The notes below the pieces were generated by a model. It worked only from the letters and a program-made list of their open reading frames with translations. It made no database searches and was not told where the DNA came from. The position numbers and the translations under genes were made by a program. Positions 14,248 through 22,697 of a stretch of 36,054 nucleotides of DNA are shown here, piece after piece (position 1 is the stretch's first letter; every line of letters starts with the position of its first letter). The stretch spans positions 1 through 36,054 of the IMG/VR virus record IMGVR_UViG_3300025853_000283; one strand, given 5' to 3'. This DNA is from a virus.

Positions 14248-14254
14248 AATTACA

Positions 14255-15430
14255 ATGGCTAACATGAATACCTGGAGTTACGGTTCTAGCGCCGCTCCAG
14301 TTCTTACTAATACTTATCCTTCCGGCGTACAGCCTATTGCTGATAAGTACGCAACTTATCTGAAACTGTTTAGTGGTGAGCTTTTCAAGGCTTACCAAGA
14401 TGCACAAGTTGCAAAAGGTACTGTAACTAGCCGTACCCTGCGTAACGGTAAGTCTATGCAGTTCATCTTTACTGGTGGGCTTGATAGTCATTACCATACC
14501 CCCGGTACTCCTATTCTTGGTCAAAAGACTGATAGTGGCGGCGTACAGCCTGGTGCAACAGGTTATGGTGACTTGACTGGTGATGGCGGCCCTGTGACTA
14601 ATGGATTGCCCGTAGCAGAAAAGACTATCATTTGTGATGACCTGCTGATTGCTAGCACCTTCGTCTACAACCTTGATGAAGTGTTTGCTCATTACGATCT
14701 GCGTGGTGAAATTGCCCGCAAGCTCGCATACGCACTGGCTAATCGCTACGACCAAAACATCTTTAAGACCGTTGCACAAGCTTCTCGTGAAGCAGCTGCT
14801 GTTACTGGTCAGACTGGTGGTAACGTCCTTTACATGGGCTCTGGTAATGCTTCTAACGCCGAAGCACTTGTGCAATCTTTCTACCGTGCTGCACAAATCT
14901 TCGACGAAAACAACATTCCTTCCAATGGACGTGTTGCTGTACTCTCCCCCGAGCAGTACTACGCATTGATTACCCAGGTCTCCAATAATGTGATCTCTCC
15001 CATCAACCGTGACGAGCAAGGCACTGCTGTGCGCTCTGGTGAGTGGGGTTATCAAATTGCTGGTATCACCATCAAGAAGTCGAACAATGTAATGGCTGAT
15101 CGTTTCGATCACGTACGTGTTGCTGGTGAAAACAATGACTACCGCATCACTGGTGCCGATGGTACTGGTAATGGTGCTGGTACCTGTGGTCTTATCTACC
15201 ACAAGGATTCCGTGGGTGTTGTTGAAGCTGTTGGTCCTCAAGTGCAGACCACCAATGGTGACGTTTCCGTGATGTATCAGGGCGACCTGATCGTCGGTAA
15301 GGTTGCTATGGGTGCCGGTACTCTGAACCCTGCTGGTGCTATCTCCCTGCAAGCCGGTGCAGCTGCAAGTGCTGGATCTGGCCGACTGCATAGTTGGGAT
15401 GCGACCAATAAGGTCTGGACTACCCCCTGA
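14255..15430 (+). CDS. Major capsid protein, gp10-like
   Basis: 391 residues (T7 gp10A has 345), building the icosahedral head. Recognised by T7-like signatures: LKLFSGELFKAYQDAQV, SRTLRNGKSMQFIFTGG, EKTIICDDLLIAS, YDLRGEIARKLAYALANRYD and a C-terminal domain with SPINRDEQGTAV and GYQIAGITIKKSNN. Codon choice looks more even and C-rich than in neighbouring tail genes, as expected for a very highly expressed gene. No gp10B-type frameshift is apparent: both shifted frames stop within a few codons of the TGA. A strong terminator follows at once, isolating capsid transcription from the tail genes as in T7. Confidence 0.97.
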   Translation: MANMNTWSYGSSAAPVLTNTYPSGVQPIADKYATYLKLFSGELFKAYQDAQVAKGTVTSRTLRNGKSMQFIFTGGLDSHYHTPGTPILGQKTDSGGVQPGATGYGDLTGDGGPVTNGLPVAEKTIICDDLLIASTFVYNLDEVFAHYDLRGEIARKLAYALANRYDQNIFKTVAQASREAAAVTGQTGGNVLYMGSGNASNAEALVQSFYRAAQIFDENNIPSNGRVAVLSPEQYYALITQVSNNVISPINRDEQGTAVRSGEWGYQIAGITIKKSNNVMADRFDHVRVAGENNDYRITGADGTGNGAGTCGLIYHKDSVGVVEAVGPQVQTTNGDVSVMYQGDLIVGKVAMGAGTLNPAGAISLQAGAAASAGSGRLHSWDATNKVWTTP

Positions 15431-15453
15431 TAACTAAATAGTTTTTGTCTTTT

Positions 15454-15486
15454 GGGAGTCTCCATTACGGGGGCTCCCTTTTTTTT
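15454..15486 (+). terminator. Strong intrinsic terminator after the capsid gene
   Basis: GGGAGTCTCC (15454-15463) can pair over 10 positions, including G-U pairs, with GGGGGCTCCC (15469-15478) around the loop ATTAC, followed by eight T (15479-15486). It occupies the position of the T7 terminator behind gene 10. Confidence 0.88.
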
Positions 15487-15503
15487 ATTCCAAATTGAGA
15501 GAT

Positions 15504-16118
15504 ATGTCTAATCCTACAAATGCTGTGTCCACTGAACTGGATGCTGTAAATCAAATACTTAGCAGTGTGGGACAGGCACCTGTCTCCACTTTGGATATGC
15601 AAAACCCAGAAGTATATATTGTACTTTCTACACTTCGGGAAGTAAACAAACAAGTACAATCCGAAAGTTGGACTTTTAATACCGAGCGTCACGTAGAACT
15701 ATCTAGGGATGGTAATAACAAAATTAAAGTTCCGGCTTCTGCTCTTTCGGTAGACGCCAACGTACAAAAATACAACGATAAATATAATATTGTACGCAAG
15801 CAGGGATACCTGTACGACATGTATCAACACACTGATGTCTTTGATGAAAATCTTGTTGTAGATATTGTTTGGTTAGTTACTTTTGCTGACCTTCCCCCTA
15901 TTGTACAATCCTATGTTGTTGCACGTGCTGCACGTATTGTCTCGGTAAAACTTGTCGGTGACTCTGAAATTTTTCAACTGTTGCAAGAACAAGAACTGCA
16001 AACCAGAGTTGCACTTATGGAGTACGAAACCCAGCAGGGTGACTACTCTATGTTCGGCTTCCGAGAAGAAGATAATTACTACACCAGCTACCAACCGTTT
16101 ACCACGCTTACTCGATGA
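15504..16118 (+). CDS. Tail tubular protein A (adaptor), gp11-like
   Basis: 204 residues (T7 gp11 has 196). Forms the ring below the portal that joins head to nozzle. Typical opening: STELDAVNQILSSVGQAPVSTLD, then EVNKQVQSESWTFNTERHVEL and VVDIVWLVTFADLPPIVQSYVVARAAR, the phage gp11 pattern. The ending contains DYSMFGFREEDNYYT. ATG 15504 follows GAGAGA (15497-15502), a possible weak ribosome site; a start three codons upstream is not an ATG. Its TGA overlaps the next ATG (ATGA at 16115-16118). Confidence 0.94.
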   Translation: MSNPTNAVSTELDAVNQILSSVGQAPVSTLDMQNPEVYIVLSTLREVNKQVQSESWTFNTERHVELSRDGNNKIKVPASALSVDANVQKYNDKYNIVRKQGYLYDMYQHTDVFDENLVVDIVWLVTFADLPPIVQSYVVARAARIVSVKLVGDSEIFQLLQEQELQTRVALMEYETQQGDYSMFGFREEDNYYTSYQPFTTLTR

Positions 16119-19100
16119 CAGCAATCTCCCAGAAAATACCAAATTTATTTGGTGGTATTAGTCAACAACCAGATGAGAAGAAAGTTCCGGGTCAAGTAAG
16201 AGATCTAGTAAATGGCTATCCAGAGTTCTCTCTTGGATTGATCAAGCGTCCCGGTGCCAAATATGAAAATGAACTTTACGATGCAGGGGTAGAAGGGTAC
16301 ATACAAGACACCGTAAGTTTGAGGAAACCTACGGGTAAATGGTTTCATATTAATCGTGATGAAAACGAAAAGTATATCGGTCAATTTTATATCGATACTA
16401 CAACAACCAATGTCACAGTTCCTCGCTTAAAAATTTGGCGGCTCAGAGATGGGCTTGTTATGTTTGTCGATTTGAGTGATCTTGTTGATGGTAATTCAAC
16501 TCTTGAAGGTTTACGTACTGATGCGTTAATTGCATGGACTGGTACTACCACCCCATCGTATGTTAGATCTGCAGAAGAATCACTGTCGGATTTTACAGCT
16601 GAAATTGATGACTACATTGCTGATTGCCATTACTATTGCTATAACACTTTTAATTTACCGGAAGATCGTTCTTATTTTAAAATTTCAAACACCTACGATT
16701 ACGGAGATATTTATTCATCCGTTTATGATGGTGTTGCGGAAATTTCTGGTGAATACATTTATTATAGAAATGGTCAGTCTTTAACGTCAACTACTGGGTA
16801 TTCAATTGGTAACGAGCGTACCGATGATGTTCCGCAATTAGCAGTGCAGGGTTACAAGCTTTATGAAATTATAGAACCTACAGATGACAACAGTTGGTCT
16901 GCAAGTATTCCTACTTTTCAGCAGCCTCCGCTAACCTGGAGGGACATATTCACTTCCCTTACACATCCTGAATACGACAATTATATAGATGAGGCCGATG
17001 AGTTTAACGAGGCTCTGCTAAATACTGTTTATCAACCGAGCACTTACCTCGAACCTAACCCCGTTAACACTTGGGATAATAGTTACTTTAGTGGGTTGCA
17101 GGATGTAAACAACATTGAGTTCCTTACGGATAACGATGTTACCTACGTTCTCAATAAAGAGAAAGTGGTAACGATGGACACTACTCCTTCTGATTCCGGT
17201 GATCCTAATTCGCACCTTATTGTGTTAGATGTATTTGTTCCAAGTGCTAACTACACAATTAATATTACCGGTGTCGATTCAAACGGAAGCTTTTCAATTC
17301 CCAGTACAGCAGGTCAAGTTTCTGGTGCAACTCTGGATCAGTTGTACGAAAATATTTCAGGGAAACGAGATGCTAATAATAACCTTGTAGGTCATCTGGA
17401 CCATACTCAATTAGTGGTTGAACGTTACGAAAATGTATACAAGATTACCCCAGCAACTGGAGTTACGATCGACAAGATTGAAGTTGTCGGCCCTCAAGAT
17501 GACGCAATCCGCCACCTTAAACATGAGGTACGTGCGGTAACTTCTCTTCCACTCTATGGACCACATGGCTACAAGGTAAAAGTATCTAACATTGATTCAA
17601 TTGATATTGATGATATGTGGGTCAGGTTTGAAATTACAGATTGGGATGATACAACTCAATATCCAACTGAACCCATCGGAACAATGGGAGAAGGTTCGTG
17701 GGTTGAGTGTGTTGCACCCGGCATTAAATACAAACTAGACAAAAAGACACTACCGCATAAACTTGTACGTGATCCAGTATCTGGTCATTTTAGACTTATA
17801 CCAATTGAGTGGGAAGATCGTCGTGTAGGTGACGAAACGACAAACCCAGACCCGTCGTTTGTTGGCAAAACAATTAACGGGATGTTCTTCTACCGGAACC
17901 GCTTTGGTGTCCTTAGTGGATCCAACGTCTGTATGACCCGTGCAAACCACCTAGAGGACTTCTGGAATAAGTCGGCTATGGCAGTGGGTAATGATGATCC
18001 AATCGACGTTACAGCCGTTTCTACGCAGCCTACAGACCTTTCTTATGTATCACCTACTGCTGCAGGTTTGTTGTTGTTTGGCACAAACGAACAGTTTATA
18101 CTTAATGTTGGTAACGACATCCTTGCACCAGAAACTGCATCTATTAATACTATTAGTAAATACGAAGTAGATACTAGGATGGAAGCGTTGACAATGGGTA
18201 CGTCAAGTATCTTTGTCTCTAAAACTGGTGGCTATCTTTCGTTGTACGAATATCTAAATCTTAGCACCCAGCAGGCTCCCAACGTACTTGAGCTTACAAA
18301 TATTGCACCAGAACTTATACCGTCAACCGTTGATAATATTACTGTATCCAATTCCAAATCGGTCATCAGTATTGGTCAAACATTTACAGACACGCTATAT
18401 CAATATCGGCACCTAAGAGTAGCTGATAAAGAACTAGCAAATTCTTGGTATAAGTGGAAACTACCCGGCAAATTGGTCTATCAATTCTTTGATAATTCAA
18501 AACTGTATTGTGTAGTCTTTCATCAAAATATAACTGAAGACAAAAACAGATTTTACCTCATTAGTTTTGAGTTAAATCAACAAAATCAAAACGGATTGTT
18601 ATCTGGACCAAATGGGTTAAAGTTTGATCCATGTCTAGATATGTGGACCGTAAGTCCAAAGGCATATTATGACGGTAATGTTTTTACAAAATTCTATTTA
18701 CCATATACTAGTTCTCATGAAGACCCACATCTTAAACTATATGCAGTTGTGTTAGATACAGCTGATGGTAAGTCTTTAACAAACACAACTACATATGTAT
18801 CCGCAGGAGGGATTAACACTGTTCCGGGAGCTACTCAACACCCAGCAACTGAATCAGAGGATGTCTCTGTACAGCGGATATTTAATGTTTATGAGATTAA
18901 TGGTGGTTATATGATTTGCCAATTTAACGAAAACCTCCTTGGCAGGGACGTTATCTTTGGCTACAGATATGACATGGAAGTAGAGCTTCCAACGTTTTAC
19001 TTGCAGAGTGGCGACGGTCAAAATGTTTCTACTGATATTGAAAGTAATCTAATCATTCAACGTCTTAATGTACTTACTGGCCCCAGTGGTCCAATTAGAT

Positions 19101-19336
19101 TCAATATAAATATTGATGGTATTGATGCCTACAATTACATTACCACCAATACCGATGCCGGTGTTTACAATCTTGATGCACTTAATATTTCTAAATCTGA
19201 TCAAAGCAGTGTGCCAATTTACCAACGAAATAAGAATGTAACCATTAAAGCCGTTGCTGATTCTCCACTGCCGGCAAATATCTTGTCTCTTTCTTGGGAG
19301 GGAAGAGCCACCAATAAATATTACAAACGAGGATAG
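16115..19336 (+). CDS. Tail tubular protein B (nozzle), gp12-like
   Basis: 1,073 residues, larger than T7 gp12 (794) as is usual in cyanopodoviruses. It forms the hexameric nozzle of the short tail. Family signatures: an N-terminal IPNLFGGISQQPDEKKVPGQ then VNGYPEFSLGLIKRPGAKY, the central GMFFYRNRFGVLSGSNVCMT and PTAAGLLLFGTNEQFIL, and VLELTNIAPELIPSTVDN. Extra length appears spread over several acidic loop regions between about residues 150 and 480. It is coupled to gp11 by an ATGA overlap and ends two bases before the next gene. Confidence 0.95.
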   Translation: MTAISQKIPNLFGGISQQPDEKKVPGQVRDLVNGYPEFSLGLIKRPGAKYENELYDAGVEGYIQDTVSLRKPTGKWFHINRDENEKYIGQFYIDTTTTNVTVPRLKIWRLRDGLVMFVDLSDLVDGNSTLEGLRTDALIAWTGTTTPSYVRSAEESLSDFTAEIDDYIADCHYYCYNTFNLPEDRSYFKISNTYDYGDIYSSVYDGVAEISGEYIYYRNGQSLTSTTGYSIGNERTDDVPQLAVQGYKLYEIIEPTDDNSWSASIPTFQQPPLTWRDIFTSLTHPEYDNYIDEADEFNEALLNTVYQPSTYLEPNPVNTWDNSYFSGLQDVNNIEFLTDNDVTYVLNKEKVVTMDTTPSDSGDPNSHLIVLDVFVPSANYTINITGVDSNGSFSIPSTAGQVSGATLDQLYENISGKRDANNNLVGHLDHTQLVVERYENVYKITPATGVTIDKIEVVGPQDDAIRHLKHEVRAVTSLPLYGPHGYKVKVSNIDSIDIDDMWVRFEITDWDDTTQYPTEPIGTMGEGSWVECVAPGIKYKLDKKTLPHKLVRDPVSGHFRLIPIEWEDRRVGDETTNPDPSFVGKTINGMFFYRNRFGVLSGSNVCMTRANHLEDFWNKSAMAVGNDDPIDVTAVSTQPTDLSYVSPTAAGLLLFGTNEQFILNVGNDILAPETASINTISKYEVDTRMEALTMGTSSIFVSKTGGYLSLYEYLNLSTQQAPNVLELTNIAPELIPSTVDNITVSNSKSVISIGQTFTDTLYQYRHLRVADKELANSWYKWKLPGKLVYQFFDNSKLYCVVFHQNITEDKNRFYLISFELNQQNQNGLLSGPNGLKFDPCLDMWTVSPKAYYDGNVFTKFYLPYTSSHEDPHLKLYAVVLDTADGKSLTNTTTYVSAGGINTVPGATQHPATESEDVSVQRIFNVYEINGGYMICQFNENLLGRDVIFGYRYDMEVELPTFYLQSGDGQNVSTDIESNLIIQRLNVLTGPSGPIRFNINIDGIDAYNYITTNTDAGVYNLDALNISKSDQSSVPIYQRNKNVTIKAVADSPLPANILSLSWEGRATNKYYKRG

Positions 19337-19338
19337 TA

Positions 19339-20028
19339 ATGAGTTTTGTTCAAAGCCTTGAATCGCTATTTGGTATTGATTACGATCAACAAATGGCATC
19401 CGCAAGGAAACAATATAATGAACGTGAACGAGTTGCTCGTATCCAGCACAGCCTTGGCGTTGAAGCAACTAACAAACGAAATGCTTACAACTTAAAAATA
19501 TATAATCTCCAACAGCAGATGCATCAGCAGCAGATGCAATGGAACCAACAGTTTGCTCAAGAAGCTTACAACAACGCTCAAACTCAGTTCAACAATGCAG
19601 TTGCTTCTGCAATGCTTAATGGAACTGCGATGACACAGCAGTTGATGGAGGCGGAAGGTACAGCAGCAGCAAGTGGTTCCACAAGCAGGTCTGCATTACG
19701 TGCTGAATCAATCCGTACCCTTGGAGAATATGGAAGGCAAAGTGCAATTCTGGATGAAAACATTTACGGCAGCTATAAAGGCTTACAGCGTTCACTTGAA
19801 TCTATTACCAATCAATGGAATATTGCTAATCAACAGTCGTACGCGAATGTTGCTATTGCACCCATGATGGAAGAAGCTGCACCATACATTGCATCTCAAT
19901 TTAATGCACCACAGCAGCGTAGTATCTGGTCCCGTGCCCTTGATTCAACGTTTAAAACAGCGGCAGCTATCGAGCCGTTTATGCCGGACACTGACAATGT
20001 AATTAGTACCTTGGCCAAATTTGCTTAA
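19339..20028 (+). CDS. Internal virion (core) protein, gp14-like
   Basis: 229 residues (T7 gp14 has 196). Assigned by position between the gp12- and gp15-like genes and by composition: an N-terminal charged helix, a Gln/Met-rich segment around residues 55-75 (YNLQQQMHQQQMQWNQQF) and an Ala-rich helix (AVASAMLNGTAMTQQLMEA), consistent with a helical protein ejected into the outer membrane to start the DNA-translocation channel. GAGG at 19329-19332 is one of the few plausible ribosome-binding sequences in the window. Sequence similarity to T7 gp14 is not obvious by eye. Confidence 0.8.
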   Translation: MSFVQSLESLFGIDYDQQMASARKQYNERERVARIQHSLGVEATNKRNAYNLKIYNLQQQMHQQQMQWNQQFAQEAYNNAQTQFNNAVASAMLNGTAMTQQLMEAEGTAAASGSTSRSALRAESIRTLGEYGRQSAILDENIYGSYKGLQRSLESITNQWNIANQQSYANVAIAPMMEEAAPYIASQFNAPQQRSIWSRALDSTFKTAAAIEPFMPDTDNVISTLAKFA

Positions 20029-20036
20029 AAGTATAA

Positions 20037-22688
20037 ATGTCTTTTAAAACAAGAGTACCGTATCAAGGCACACCGATTGGACCTGGCTCTAGTCCTGCAC
20101 GTGTACCTGATCCAACTCCCGCGTTACGACGCAACATGGAGACCGAACTACGGTCTCTTCAAAATAGAGCCAATCAATTTCAAGACTATACGCAGCGACA
20201 GCAAGCTATAGATGAAATTACCGACAAGATTTCTCAAGCTAATCAAGTAGCAGACCTTCGGTCTTTCTCCAAAACTCTTGACACCGCTCTTAAAATTGGC
20301 GGTGAGATGTATGTAGAAAATCAACAAGCCCAAGGTCTAGCTTTTGTTGAAGCTAATCGCGAGCAACTTGATGAACTTAATTTAGCAGAATTAGCGAAGA
20401 AACAGCGCGATCAAGAACTGAACGATAAGGCGGTAGAGCTTTCTAAAAACACGCAGAACTACGGAATCATTCACGCAGTTAAACAGCTTAGTGGTCATAA
20501 GCGTAACGTAGTTTACCAGTATCTTTTTAGTCAGATTGGTGAAAAATACCTACCTTCTTTTTGGGACTTTTATCGCTCTGCCCCGCGTCCTGCTAACGAT
20601 GAGCCTGAATTTCGCGCAGTAATGGCGGAGTTCCGTCAAGCCTCTTTAAAAGAATTTGCTGAACTACCTCCAGCATATAGAGCTAAATATCTAGAGCCCG
20701 GCGTAACAAAGGCTGAGGCACAGATTATCAAGCAATGGCGTGATGAAAACAACCGAATTCTTTCGGAGAAAGATAGTAATGATAATCTAACTATCTTTCG
20801 CCAAACAAGAGATATTAATCAATTTCTAAAGTCAGAAGCATCCGTACTTCAACCACGTAATAATTCTTGGCAGCCAAAGCTTTTCAACGGTGCTTGGGAA
20901 ACGCTTATGAATAATATTAAAGGCATGATTGTGACGGGTGAGATTAACTCTATAGATGAGATTATCAAATTAGGAAAACAAACTATTGAAGGTCAAACGG
21001 GATCTAAAGGCGAGGCACTTGTATTTTGGGATGATAACGGTGAGAAGATTATTGGTCACCATGCAAGTAAAGGTGCAGAGTTAATTCAATACTTTGAAGA
21101 CCATCGAATGAAGGAGTTCCGTGACCAACAAAATCTTGAAACCATGGAGCAGGTTGCGCTTAATGAAACCATTAAAAAAGAATTAATGGAACTTGCAAAG
21201 AGTTCTCCAGATGGTTTGTTAGATCCAGAATATGTCAAAAGTTTACCGAGTGTTCAACGTTACATAGATATGTATGGTTCGGAACCTTCAGCACTGAGCA
21301 TTGCATCTAGTCGTAACCGAGATCAAAAAGTACGTAAATACAAACAAGAGTTAGTTGATGCTTTGGCTTTGCGTTTGGATTTGAATAGGCAGACTCTTAA
21401 GGACATTGCTGGCGAAGATGCGAAGTTTTATTTTGATAACCTAAATCGTGTTACTTCAATTGAACAGTCACGGAAAGAAGCTGGTATCAGTGATCGCATT
21501 GCAGAAGTTGAAGGCGAGATTGATACAGTTATGAATCTTGGGCCCGATTCAAACAAAGGTGTGGATCGTGGTGCTGTTAAAGCTGAAGCCGCTAATAGGT
21601 TTATTTCATATCTTAATCTATTGCGGACTCAAATGGACCTGCAATCTGCAGGTATGGAGGCTGCCAAACGTGTAAGGGATGAAATTAAAGCTGGAGCTAC
21701 TGATCAAAACAGTGTGTTCTTCCAAGGTCCCTTAAAGAACTTTCCTAAAATTACTCAATCTAGCTCTCAAGCCGTTCAAGCGCGTGACGCCTTGATTCAA
21801 AAAGCACGTAAAGAAGTATATGCAATTAATCAAGCTGCTATGAAATATGGTTCTGCCGCCATGGATCAACCGGGGTTGTTTGGGTCGTTAGAGTTGTTGA
21901 TGAAAAATGCAGAACAACTAAAAACTACTGGTACTTACGACAACAAACTGCTTGACTATGCGGTCCATCAATTCGGCTTGAATGGTAGGACTCACGCTTT
22001 GCAGCGGGCACTCGGTGCGTATGGTAAAACGTTTTCCTTTAGTTTGCCAAAGGAGACGCTACCACGAAATGTAAAGCGCACACTTCTTGATCCCAAAGCC
22101 ACTCCGCGCCAGCAAGCAAGAGCTGCTTATGGTACTTTTCATAATGATCCACTGCCTACATTGGGTGGTGTATTGCCTGCCTCTTATGATCCTAACAGTT
22201 CCTCTCTAGTCGCTAGCGCAAACAACTTAACTCCTGAAGAAATCGCATGGTTGCGTACTATTCGATTTGCTGAAGGTACAGATAAAGTCAACGGTTATAG
22301 CATAATGTTTGGAGGTGGTACTTTTGATAACAACGGGCCACACCCAAATAGAGTTGTAAAAACTTCTGGTTATGCTAGTGCTGCAGCTGGTGCTTATCAA
22401 TTTTTACCTGGCACATGGAATGAGCTTGGTGGTGGCTCTATGACACCTATGCGTCAAGATGAGTATGCCATTAAACTTATTATTAGAAGGGGAGTCAATC
22501 CTAAGAAACCACTTGATAGGAACTCATTAAACAAATTGGCACCTGAATGGGCAAGTCTACCGACACTTAATGGTCGTAGTTATTATGGCCAACCAGTAAA
22601 ACAATACAATGTACTTTTCAATTATTACCAACGTGAACTAGAGCGGGCGCGTCAACATCAAATGATTCGATCTGGTCAAATTATTTAA
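20037..22688 (+). CDS. Internal virion (core) protein, gp15-like, with C-terminal muramidase domain
   Basis: 883 residues (T7 gp15 has 747). The N-terminal 720 residues are mostly charged helices, as in the ejected core protein that spans the periplasm. The last 150 or so residues (from about 731) are different: WLRTIRFAEGTDKVNGYSIM, then FGGGTFDNNGPHP and SAAAGAYQFLPGTWNELGGG match the lambda endolysin R fold (GH104-type lytic transglycosylase), with the catalytic Glu expected at Glu746 in FAEGTD. The domain would cut peptidoglycan at DNA entry. In T7 the entry transglycosylase is of another fold and sits at the N-terminus of gp16. Lysis-time use is less likely because the domain is part of a core protein. 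Confidence 0.9.
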   Translation: MSFKTRVPYQGTPIGPGSSPARVPDPTPALRRNMETELRSLQNRANQFQDYTQRQQAIDEITDKISQANQVADLRSFSKTLDTALKIGGEMYVENQQAQGLAFVEANREQLDELNLAELAKKQRDQELNDKAVELSKNTQNYGIIHAVKQLSGHKRNVVYQYLFSQIGEKYLPSFWDFYRSAPRPANDEPEFRAVMAEFRQASLKEFAELPPAYRAKYLEPGVTKAEAQIIKQWRDENNRILSEKDSNDNLTIFRQTRDINQFLKSEASVLQPRNNSWQPKLFNGAWETLMNNIKGMIVTGEINSIDEIIKLGKQTIEGQTGSKGEALVFWDDNGEKIIGHHASKGAELIQYFEDHRMKEFRDQQNLETMEQVALNETIKKELMELAKSSPDGLLDPEYVKSLPSVQRYIDMYGSEPSALSIASSRNRDQKVRKYKQELVDALALRLDLNRQTLKDIAGEDAKFYFDNLNRVTSIEQSRKEAGISDRIAEVEGEIDTVMNLGPDSNKGVDRGAVKAEAANRFISYLNLLRTQMDLQSAGMEAAKRVRDEIKAGATDQNSVFFQGPLKNFPKITQSSSQAVQARDALIQKARKEVYAINQAAMKYGSAAMDQPGLFGSLELLMKNAEQLKTTGTYDNKLLDYAVHQFGLNGRTHALQRALGAYGKTFSFSLPKETLPRNVKRTLLDPKATPRQQARAAYGTFHNDPLPTLGGVLPASYDPNSSSLVASANNLTPEEIAWLRTIRFAEGTDKVNGYSIMFGGGTFDNNGPHPNRVVKTSGYASAAAGAYQFLPGTWNELGGGSMTPMRQDEYAIKLIIRRGVNPKKPLDRNSLNKLAPEWASLPTLNGRSYYGQPVKQYNVLFNYYQRELERARQHQMIRSGQII

Positions 22689-22697
22689 TTAACCTAT

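Larger units (their letters stand above)
14085..14254 (+). promoter_or_regulatory. Structured non-coding leader of the capsid gene
   Basis: The longest gene-free stretch in the window (170 bases), between psbA and the capsid gene, where T7 has its strong gene 10 promoter and an RNase III site. It contains four self-complementary elements, listed separately, and no tRNA-like or coding signal. A phage promoter is likely here by analogy, but the recognition sequence of this polymerase is unknown and I cannot mark it. No Shine-Dalgarno sequence precedes the capsid ATG. Confidence 0.6.

Noticed and set aside
14085-14254. tRNA gene or attachment site in the psbA-capsid spacer
   Set aside because: A GTTCAAG string is present but there is no cloverleaf, acceptor stem or integrase nearby.
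14246-15391. 381-residue open frame on the minus strand across the capsid gene
   Set aside because: It is a mirror of a gene with biased codon use. Its translation is Ser/Thr/Val-rich without any recognisable domain, and the sense frame is clearly the capsid protein.
15410-15450. Programmed frameshift making a longer capsid protein, as T7 gp10B
   Set aside because: A -1 slip at the terminal CCC would add only about four codons before a stop and a +1 slip about two, so no meaningful extension exists.
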